Source of the DNA: Prostheceraeus crozeri
Lineage: Eukaryota > Platyhelminthes > Polycladida > Euryleptidae
DNA length: 64,000 nt
Assembly (NCBI GenBank): GCA_907163375.1
Contig: CAJQUW010008698.1
Coordinates: forward strand, 186,001-250,000
Direction of reading: 5' to 3'
Shown piece by piece: positions 42,401-54,400 of this stretch (the first letter of the stretch is position 1; every line of letters begins with the position of its first letter). The position numbers and the translations under genes were made by a program. The notes under the pieces are model-generated. The model searched no databases, was not told the DNA's origin, and saw only the letters and a list, made by a program, of their open reading frames with translations.

Positions 42401-45400
42401 ATTTAGTTTTCCATGAATTCCATAAGCCGATCGTATTATTCTGAGATTCATTATTAGACGAACATTTAGATAGATACTTTACACGAACTCACATCTCACA
42501 TGCTCATTCCTCATGTATCTAACTAATTTCATGTTGAAGATTCCCTGTCTGTCACTTCAACAACTGCGCAAGTGTTGAGATATTAAATAATACAATCGTA
42601 ATCCACACGCTGTTCACGCTCAATTGATTGATTACTGATTATAAACGAACGAAAATGGTAGTTTCCGAAATTATAAAATGTTCTGTGGAACTGTCGATGA
42701 TCACTAATAATGCCGGTCACACACTTCATCGAAGTAATACATAAACTAGCATAACTCCTGTTAAGCTGTGAAGCATAATGCATTGAAAAGCTGAAAGCTA
42801 AAAGCCTTGCTGCAGAATCCTTTAATTATTCAAAGATACAGTATACATATACAATAATATGAGGCCAAAAATTAGCATCAATGTGACAAAGACAATATGC
42901 CGGTATACTGATTGTCAGCAACCCAGACGCAAGCAGAGCAGTCGACAATTTGATTCAATAACATTGGTAAGCGTGCTGCAAGGTAAGCTCGGTAATTAAA
43001 ATGGACACTACATAGGGAGATCTTGGCAGATTTTTGGTCCCAAGTATTGTCCATGATACCCTGGTGAAATGTCCATACTAGCATGAGCAAGAATATATGG
43101 CAGATATAAGATGAAATAAGTGCCCATCCTCGCAGAGCTCACTTTGTCTGTAAATGAGCAGAGGATTGAACTGATAGGCTTTTAGTTTCCATAATTTTTA
43201 CTCAGACAACATGATGACATGGAAACGATTCAGTTGAGATCACATAAATCGCTGCAGAAATGTATGAAAGTCTCTTGTCTATACTCACATTGATTAACTG
43301 TTCCTGTTCTCTTCTGCTTCACTTCCTTTATCATCGACAGACAGTTAAAAAAGAAGAACTTCATAAGCAGACGGAAATATAAAATCTTTCATCTATTCAT
43401 CATTAATTTTTATCTATTCATTCTTCTCCATGTACTCCACGCATCACTGCTCGCCCATGTCATCGCCAATTCTCTGACAATAATGTAACAATCTGATCAG
43501 AGCACGAAGGGATTTTTATATTCCATTGTCTCCAAACTCCGAAGTTAAAGAAAGTTCAACATCTTCACAGCAAAATACGATTTTTATTCAAATTCTGTTG
43601 CCTGAAATTGACTATGATCGCTGGACTCAAAGACATTAGTCACTTTAAGAAGTATAATCGCACATTTGCACATTTCGTTGAATTCTCAACAGGTAACTCT
43701 TCCCAAAACAGCAAATTAAACTGCATTTATTTGAAGTGATGGCGTCGGCTTTGTTTAAGATTTTACAGACATTTCAAATGATTGGTCACTTGAAGCAAAA
43801 TATGCAAGTGCTGTTATGCGGCATTCTCAGAAGACAAACTCTCGGCCTGTCTATCAGCGGCCTTTGACAATGCCATCAATCACATGCATGTGTTACTCAA
43901 ATTTGCTACTTGCGCAGCATTTCCACGTAGAACGGGGTATACATGTGCCAACAACCCCTGGAAGCAGAAAGTGTTGTCATCATCATTATTTAACTTTCTA
44001 GTGGAACAGAAAGAAGCTATCAAATTATGCTGAAGAGACAGAAAAATCCATTATTTCAAGAAGCAAGTTTTTTTGTCACTTAATTTTGAAACGCAAGATT
44101 CACACATACTATGGGGAACAAAAAGTTCATTAAAAAAAGTCGCATTTTCGGTGAGGTCAGAATGTTGCTTAAACCAATTCGATATTCTATGGACGATGCA
44201 TAAATTCCAAACATATTCTAACAAATTATGAGACATTATTTTAACTAGCAAATTTTCAATTTTCTAACATCATCAAGTCGAATAGTAATAAAAATAATTG
44301 AAGCCTCTGCTGCTATAGATATTACACTTTTCATAGATGCAATAATTAAGGCAAATTATTTGATTGATTTTTCATAGACAAAGTCCACGAATAATAGAAA
44401 AATATATCGATCTCTCCCAGCAGATTCCGAAGATATACGAATGAACAAGATCAACATCACAACACACTTTTAGTAGACAAGTTAATTGAAATGTTGCATT
44501 TATCAACAAAGTTGAATACAATTTACTGTATTAGAATGTGCCTACATTTCCGTTATCATTGTATTTCTAGCAAATATTATTCATAAATAAAAATAATTAA
44601 CTAGGATTGGTAAATGGAAAATATATGAGCAGCATAGCAGGTCTTATTTAATTTTTTTTCTGTTTCAGAATAATCCATAGCTTCTGTCAAGGACAGGTCA
44701 AGAAAGGAAGATCTTAAGAGAAAACTGGAATCAATTTGAATTCAAATAAGCCTGCACCTATTTTTTAAATGTTTGAAGCAGCTTTCCCTCCATTCATGTA
44801 TTAAGAGGACAGACACAGGTAAGATGACAAGTTTTGCTGATAATCAAATACAGAGTAGCCTGTGCAGTCCTCCAGCTTGTTCAGTCATTCTAGATACTCT
44901 AAGCTACCATGGGTACAGACGAGCCCTTGTAGGGTGAAGTGCACCGTCTACGGCTGCCAAGGAATGTGTACTTTTATAGTGCACATTTATATACAATTCG
45001 AGTAGGTTGACATCTTTCTCTGATATGTTTTCCTGCCTTTCGTCATCAATCGATCATTTGATGGTCGGGGCAGAGCATCAGGATGTCTACTTTCTCGGAG
45101 CTGTGATACCAGTTATCTCCAATACTAACGCACAAAACGATTTAAATCCATTTTTTAAATGTAAGCGATGTCTTCAAGCAATACACAATTCAAACTCAAT
45201 ATTCAGTTTCAGTTTTATATCAACGGAAATTATTTTGTGCTCTAAGCAGTCGAGCGAAGATTCCTTAGATTGGAAGGATAGCCTTTTCATCAAAATATAA
45301 TTTTTCAAAAAACAGACTCTTTGTACAGCAGAGTGACTTGTCAACGTCTAGACTTGAATACATCACCTCGCTAACATCAGTCAGCTAGCCAAGGCTGGTG

Positions 45401-48400
45401 TAGAATAATCAAAGTTAAATTATTCTTCGTCTAGAACAAGAAGAGCATCGTTCTTTATAAATGCGCTCACTGCTGCAAATTTTCATGCATTGTATCTGGA
45501 AAGTGTGATAATCAGCCTTGGATCCGATCAATATTATGGTAACTGCATGTGTCAAGTGACTCTCGACATGAGCTCTGTCCAACAACTAAAGCAACTTGCT
45601 TCAATACTTCAATTCACTGCACTAAAATCTAGAAAGTAACATTTCACCCCAACTCACCGTGGTTTGTCCGCTTTTCATCGGCGTTGATTGAGATTCTGGA
45701 TACAGCGTGTTTGCACTGTCCGTGGCGTTGGTGGCGTTACAATTTGAATTCATGGACAGATCTTCGCCTTCCTTCACGACAGCTAACTCAGCCAACATCG
45801 CACGAGCCTCAGATAACAATTCACTCGTATTTTGCAAACTGGAATCAATATATCAAACTAATCTTCAATAAATATGTCTTCTAGAGCCAATAAAGCAGTA
45901 AACAGCTACTCTTGTTACTATCATCACATGAAAATATCACGCAACCTTTTATCAAAGAAAATAAACACTCTGTCACATTGTATTTGAATTCACAAGTGCA
46001 GGCAGTATAACAAACAGCTGATAGACATCAAAAGGGATGCAGGATTTTCGATGAAATTCAGTTTGATGTAGATTCATTTTCAACGTTTCGGGAAATAAAT
46101 CTAGAAAGAGTTCAACATGGAACTAGAGCGGTAAAAGACTTTGTTACTGTATACGCGATGACATCTTCATCGACAAATCAAATCATCTTCTTTAATCATC
46201 TATTGTTTTATCGTGCGAAGTGTTTACTAACCAGCAGACTTATAGCTGGAAACAAATAAAATTAATCTTTTCATGGTGAAAGTTTGGAAAATTTTCGTGA
46301 AATTGATATGTGACGATGCTGCAAGTGGATATAAAACAGTGCATCAAATTAAATAACAATTCATGTCCATAGTTAATCGAATAAATACTATGTTGATAAA
46401 ATACTTCGTCATTGTCTTTACGCAGTATATGCAAGCGCCATAAATAGAAACCCCTGTTCATGCTCAGAAGCGCTCCTTGCAACATGTGAATTCAGTTAAT
46501 CCATGAGGTCCAATACCATTTCTTACCTCCAATGAAAGGTCGAAGATTAGACAAATATCCATCCAGCAAGTCAACACCGCCCATGTGGCGATTGTATGTG
46601 TCAGTGATGAGCAATTTTTTCAGCTTGCATTTTTACTCGTCTGTTTGCTGGCATCATTGGCATGCACTTCGCATAATTGCTAGCAACCGTCACTGATCCT
46701 TGATTGTCACTGGATCGTACAAGACAATGATTTTTTGTTGAATATGCTATGAAACTTCCACGATATTTTTTTGTTTCCTTTGCACTCGGAAACGAAGAAT
46801 TTTGGATGCAATTATTTCGCGAACTTCCGATTGCTTTTCTGGATTTACGTTTCAAATCTCAACTCTTCAAATAGAAGAAGCGAACAGAACATGTTGTCAA
46901 ATATCAGAACAGGATCCTTTTGAGCTGGAAACATGTTGCGTACAGTTTCTGACAACATGAGTCCTAAGGGGAGCATCGGACATATTTCCACATTTTTTCC
47001 ACCACGAGGAAATGCATTGTCGTTCTATCATCTGCCACTAATACCCAGTTTTGAAGTCCAAATCGCATCGGTTTATATATATTTTTTGCATCTATGTTGG
47101 CCAAAATAAGCAGCGATCTGCTCGTCGATGGAGAGATATTTAGAGTTCAAACCGAACTGTTTCAGATTTTCATTGACGAGATCAATCAAAGGACGTAGTT
47201 TGGCCCACCTATTAGTCAAACAAAGATAGTTATTATCCACTACATGAAAAAACTGATTGCTCAAATTCGGGGTTATGAGAAATCAGCTGGGAAATAGGTG
47301 AGAGTCTTTCAACGTCAACTTGCTTTTTGTCGTTCTGTTGGTAATTGCAGGGGTGGGCCGCCATGTTTGGATCTGTGACACATTTTGTCACATCTTGATA
47401 TTCGAGATTTGTCACAATTTATCACATACCGATGGGCGCAAATGTCACATTTTGTCACATGTTGATGAAAACACTTGACCAAAATTTGACCTATGCCAGT
47501 TCGCAGAAGATTCCAGGCAGCTATCAATTTTGCCTTAAAGGCCAATTTTTTAAGTAGAACATTTGACGTAATATTCATAATATATATCAAACGGGGTTAT
47601 AACGGGACAAAATTGAGAAAAATCGTTAATTTATTAATTATTACTAATTATAGTTACATAGGGGTGGCATCAGTGGTACAGTGGCTAAGTGCTTGGCCTG
47701 GCGATTTTTCGTGTCATTGAAGGAAGGGCATCCGAACTAAAAGATCACAACGCTCCAGACTGAAGTCTGACTATGTCAGCACCGTCCAAGACTTCAATAT
47801 GGGGAGTAGAGACGTTAAACCACCATTTCATTCCCATGGAGAATTGCCATTGAAGGTCTGCAGCATCTACCTCGAGATTTGATGTAATAACGAAACAGAG
47901 CATGGGTAAAACCGGGACACACTTTAAGTGAAAAAATGGCACTCAAACCTTGTAGTCTTATTACAATTGATTCTTATTATAGTCTCGATTTTATTTACGA
48001 TTCATTACCTATAGCAAACATGATTGCATAATAAACACGTACTCGAAGATGTTTCACAATGTGAATTCACAGACCATATTATCTCACAGAAAAGAGGAAA
48101 ACTTCGTTTTCAGTGAATAAATGCCACTCAGTTTTATAGCGATTTCTATTACTTTTGTTATGTATTCAGATCAATGGTAAATATAAATACATGCGTGTGC
48201 ATTATAGGAAGTATACATTCACAGTGACTCCTACGGTCTGGACATGACAATCAAGAAACGTATGGCCACATACAATGAATGTTACAATTGGGCCATCACA
48301 CAACACGTCAAAGTCAACTTTGAAAGTCGGACAAATAACAGCTCCATTTGCCTGGAGCAAGTACAATTCGCAATGTGGAGCAAGAAGGGGGGAAATATAA

Positions 48401-51400
48401 ATCTTGCATATCCCTAATGCAAATTATCATCAAAGAATAGAGGAACATTAGAATAAAGACCTTCTGGAGAACATGACTTCGTTATTTCATTCAAACGAAG
48501 TTAATGCCCCTCTGTGACTTTGTTCATATTTTGTCAGAAATTTTTTCCATGACTTTGTCACATTTTGTCACACAAACAGCAACAAACGCACATTTTGTCA
48601 CATTTTATTTTGAGATGAAAAATTGTCACATACTGTCACGTTTTGTCACATCGGCCCAATCCTGTAATTGAATAACTAAAGCTTGTACTCTTAATTATAA
48701 CAGATTCATTTAAATGGTCAATGGGATGTCTGCTTCAAATGTTAGAAGGATTTGAATTTGACATCTAAAAAAAGTGGCAGTGCCCAATGTTCCCTTTGAG
48801 AACAGCGAACTGATTTTTTCATGTAGATAGTGCTGGTTTAAACTAAGATGTAAGTTACATATATGTCACAAATTTTAAGTGAGTGAGTGATAATATCATA
48901 AAAGGAAAAAAATAATTGTCTATTAACCGCTATTCAAAAAAAGTCATAATTTTGCGATAGCACTATTTAGCGTCAAAAACAAAGAAGTGAAAGTTGGGAA
49001 TTTTGTCTACCTTAACAGATCTGAAAATGCTCGTAGAGACTAAGTTGAGTAACTTGTATGTGAAGAAAATTCCAGCATAAAAGCTGTTAAAACAATTTAA
49101 TGTTCCCACATTGGGTGTAAATGGGTTAACCGAGCACCTTTCTTCCAAGAGGCCGAGTTTTATTTATCCCACCCTTCTCTTTTACCTTTGTATCCCACAC
49201 ACATTTGTACTGAGTGTTTAGCAAGAATGCCGAGGATACCTAGTTAAAAGTCTAACAATTGAACCCAGGTATCCCGGAAGCATGGCAAACAATCTATCAC
49301 AAAGTCAATACAGAAAATCAATTCGGTTACTTCATTCGAATAATCATATATCAAAACATAATTTAAACTATGACTCATCGACAGCATAAAATTAGTTCAC
49401 CAGGCATTAACTGGCGCAATAAGTAGAATAGTACAAATAATACCCTATTGAAAAATCAAGTAAAATGATGCTTGAATTACTAAAGGAAAATTTGCTTGTC
49501 TTGTCATGTTGCAGGTAATTCACACTTGCAACGTCTTGAAGACCCCAAACTGTGGCTATTGTTATTGTGAGGTTTACTCCAATCATTCTCTTGGATTCAT
49601 TTCGAATTCTTCGAGTACGTTCATGGATTGTAAAGTATTAGTTTTCAACATGGATTATATACCTAGATAGTTTTCAACATGACCTATATAATCTAGATGA
49701 CTAGACTTCGAGTAATACAATCGCTTCGCTAAATAATAATGGATCCTGTGGTAAAAAGAACGAGAAAAGTATCCTTCATTGACAAAAAAATTGTGAAATA
49801 ATTATACTATGAGAAGTTTCATCTTTGATGACTGCAAATTCTGCAGTTTTTCATGTCTAGGACACATTACAAATTCGGCAACAAGTAATTGGTGCGGGAA
49901 AATTACCATCGAACTTGAATGAATTTTGTTCAAATATGTTTTTAAACGTCAAATGAAACACTGGTCTTCAAACAAACGTCTTTCTGAACACTGTGATAAG
50001 AGCTAAGGATGAAGGATGTCTTCATTAAGACACGAATACCACATCCATGATTAAACTCACCTGTCTGTATTATCCACAGCGTCATCTTCATCCAGAGGTG
50101 GTAATCGAAAATCACTCTCTTCTTCCTCCTCCTCCAGCATTCCATTGCCGCCCTCGTCTTCTGTTGCGTCCATCTCTGGACAATGGAAGTTGGGAATAAT
50201 GCTGGTGATTGGTTGACCGATCAACTGAGCTTCGTTGTATCCGAACAACATCTGTGCCAGCGTCGTATTGCAGGAATGAATAGAATCGTCCGACCGTACA
50301 GTCACTAGACCAGAAATGTTGGCAAAAAGCCAAAGTGTGAGAAGCCATGGTGACGAGTCAGACGAATTCGATAAACAATCTACAAGGGAGATCATCAAAT
50401 CACAAGGCACTACCGCATCGATGACACTACTAGTCTAACAATATTCAGTTATTTATTTATTTACTATTATTAGCAACTTTAGTAAGGCTTTCGACAAGCT
50501 ACCTCATTTGCCATCCTTAATGCTTGTGTGAAATTTGGTATTCCACCGCCAGTCATTATGTGCATTGCCAGTTTCCTTTCTGATGGACTTCTAAGGGTAG
50601 CTGTGAATAACTGCTGCTCTTCGTGGACGTCTGTATATAGCGGAGTTCCTCAGGATAGCGTCTTGGGAACCATTCTGTTTGCCATGACTATTGATGACTT
50701 AAAATCTGTGTGTTCTAATACGAAAGTCATAAAGTATGCAGAAGACGTTTTATTCTTACATTTTATAAGAGATCACATCGATGATAGATTGTAGATCGAA
50801 TGGGATAATGTCATTAAATGGTGTTCATCTATTGACCTTCCTATCAATATTACTAAATGTAGAGTCATGAATGTTGTTACCAGAGAGATTCTAACTTTGA
50901 ATCCTTTGATGACAGATGGGTCAATTCTCAAGGAAGTTGATAAGATCAAATTTTTGAGCATTTACATCTCATCTAACCTGAAGTGGAACTCTCATAGTTA
51001 TAAACAAGGATGTAAATGCCAGTTTATTATACGGAAATTGCGGATAGCCACATGTCCTACGTTGTTACTATGCTTTCATGCGCTCTCTTTGTATTTAGTC
51101 TGATGCATCCTTCAGAAATTTGCCAGACTATTTTTTGACAGATTAATGTGTGTTAAACGTCGAACATTTCGTATTATCGGTTTATAGCACAAAGACAACG
51201 ATTCCATAATCTCAGTGATTAATCAATCATGTCAAAAACGTTTCTATGATATTGTGCGGTTCGACAACCATCCATTGCGCGAAATTTTCCAAATGAGAAC
51301 AGACAATAACATTGCACGTTCCTCTGGCCTCCTTATCTTTCGTTGTCGCAAACCCCTTGCACGCATGAAACGCTTGAATAGATCATTTATGAGGTTCTGC

Positions 51401-54400
51401 AAGTGAATTATGGCGATTTTCTGCTGTGCTTCCTGTGTTGTAACTTTTATGCTATTATACATATTATTTCTGTGTATTTTCTTGTGATGTGCTCACCGAA
51501 TAATGTAAATTTGTGAGACAATAAAGAATACTTATTATTATCATTTATTATTATTACTAATTAATTCCGCTTTTCTCAGACATATTCGTCTTTCTGATTT
51601 CTTTGACTGTTGCATTTTTCTCTAGTCCTCTCAAGATATTTCCGCAGAGCTTGTACGCTTCCGGATGAGAATGGTCAAACGAGTGTTGTTAATGAGAATT
51701 CAACCAGTTAAATGAGTTTGCTTTATTAGTGCATCTGAAACTTTGGACGAAAAGATTTATTGTGTTATTATGATAGAATATTGTTTTCATTGGATACTCA
51801 TAAAATTTATCATTTTTAGATCTGAATAATTCACTGTTGTCACTGTAGTCTGTTTTCAAGGACAATATCTAGGAAGTGCATTCAAAATAGCAAGTTGCGA
51901 TGAGTTAAAGAAGAGAGACGTGGGATTATCTAGGCATTTCAACGTTATTTGATATCGTTGATGTGTTTATATGACGCAAGAAATTATTTTGAACATTTCA
52001 TTCACTTCCCACATATTGTACTTGAAAATGTGCCTAGAAAACATGTCCAAAACGTTGACGAATTTTGTATTTCTACTTAGCTTCTGCGTTTTCATTTTAC
52101 GTCAACTGTCTGTCCATTCTTCGCAAGATTGGACGAAGTGAAGCTTTTACATCACTATTCCAGCTCTGGAATCTTGGACGGTGCTGATCTAGTCACACTT
52201 CAGATGGGGCGTTGCTACATTTTTAGTCTCGATACCCTTCCTGCCGATTTCCTATGATATCGTGAACGGGGCCCCACCACACGACAGTGATCACCAAGTC
52301 AAGCACTCAATTATTGTGTCACGGAGACGACAAAATAATACAATATTACGAGTAAAGTATTTATTCAATGGTTTTCTGATACCGCTATTTAAAGCATTAG
52401 ATCATAATAGGCATTTACCCAGAAAGCAGAAGGAACATCATAAAAAACAATAATTTGACCAAAAATTGCTGGATATACAGACAAAAGAATCATGCTTGTT
52501 GTTCAATAATCAAATTACACAAGCGGATATATTTATTTGACATTAGAGACTGATTACCATGGATTTCAGGGACTTCAACATATGAATATCATGACTGGAA
52601 AGACGGAGATATTTGCCTTTGTGACCTTATTCTCATTAATGATACGTTGCGGAATCCATTAAGAATATAATAAATAGGAAGTGAAACCAATCACTTATCA
52701 GCAACAAATACAGAAAGAGGAGCCAGACAAATTGTCAGGCAACTCTCACATTCCTGTGTGGCGGCGTTTGATTAATAATTCATAAACATTTCGACAACCA
52801 GAATTCAAGGCTGCTGTCTCATCGCCCAAATATTCAACTTTCACACGTTGCAGGTTGACGTACTATCAATTTCAACTTTTTTCAACGGACAATAGGATCT
52901 CTAAATAATGTGATTTGAATAGTCGATATCCATCACGAAAATAGATAAAAAGAGCAAGTTATGTATCGAAGGAAGCACCTGACAATTTAATAATTATTCA
53001 TGTGATGATTAGGATTAATGAGATTCTAGCTAGTTCCGACTCGATATCAAAATTCAATGCGAAATACTATAAAAGCGATTTTATAGGGCACTTGAAAATT
53101 GAGAACAACACTCGATTTGCATACGAGTATAGACCTATAGTAGGACAGCGAAATTCACCATGAAGGAGTCTTTCAGAGGTCGTCGTGGAAATATTGAGGA
53201 CATTGGAAGCATTACTAAAAGTGGATGAAATAATCCATCCAAATACATTCTTCAATACTTATCTTTTGTCCTTGATCATTCTACCGTCCATGATGTGACG
53301 GTATCAGTTGTAGCCAGTCTCTATCATTACTCTTAAATGAGTCGAGAACAGATTTTAATGGATTGATGCTATGAAGTCAACATGTTCTAGGGATAATAAA
53401 GGTATGACTATCTTCACGCAAGCCTGCTGCAAGAAGATTAACAACATTCACTTCTACGCGAAGGCCGCAGCCAGCCATAACCTCATCGCTCAGGCCGCCC
53501 TGAAATCAAAACTTAATTTTCATTGTAAATTTACATGTACGAGTATATCACCCACAAGATATGTTGACTTAATGTAAACTAGTAATTCGTTTCTGACGTT
53601 TTTCGTAATTATGCTCGATATTTCTCTCTCACCATATACGTTTTTTTGACAATTGTAAAAATGATTGTCATTGTTGACTCAATAAACACGACTACTACTT
53701 AATGTTCTATAACATCTACAATTCTGAAATTATGCATGCAAAATGAAGCATTGAATTACATTACAAATTCACTTTACTTATCATAAAATATCTCAGAACA
53801 CCAGAGCAAATATTTGTTGGAAGGTTATTTATTTGAAACACCCAATTAAATTAGGCTGTAATAATGTCCATAGTCTAGCCATTTCCAAGAAATTCCCAGA
53901 AAATGTCTTGTGAAGGCCGGTGTAGACCATCAAGATGGTGAGTGCAAGAGTGAAGAAGGTAGAAGCCTTGTGTTAAGGACCTGGGCGCAGCGAGCTGCTG
54001 CGGACCAACAATCTTAGAAACATTGAGCTAAATGGGTCGAAGTCTCGGTAACGAATGGCGCTCACCTGATGACTCAGGTCCCTTTGAGTGCAGCATTTGC
54101 TGTTTCACATAACTGTCAACAGCCTTGTCATTTTCACTTGAGAATGGCCATGAAAACTTAGCCGAAATAAATATTAAATTGAAAAACTGAACGATCTCAT
54201 CAGATAAAATTGTGACATAAAGACTGTTGATAATAACGCGTGGTTATCACAATTATATAAATAGAAATGAAATTATGAACATGGAATGCTTTCTAAAATA
54301 ATAACCTTAAATTACTTCAAATTATCAAATTTTGAGAAAGTTGAAAGTTACAAGTATCTAACTTAAAATGCTATGAGTAAGCTTTATAAGATCTAAAGGA

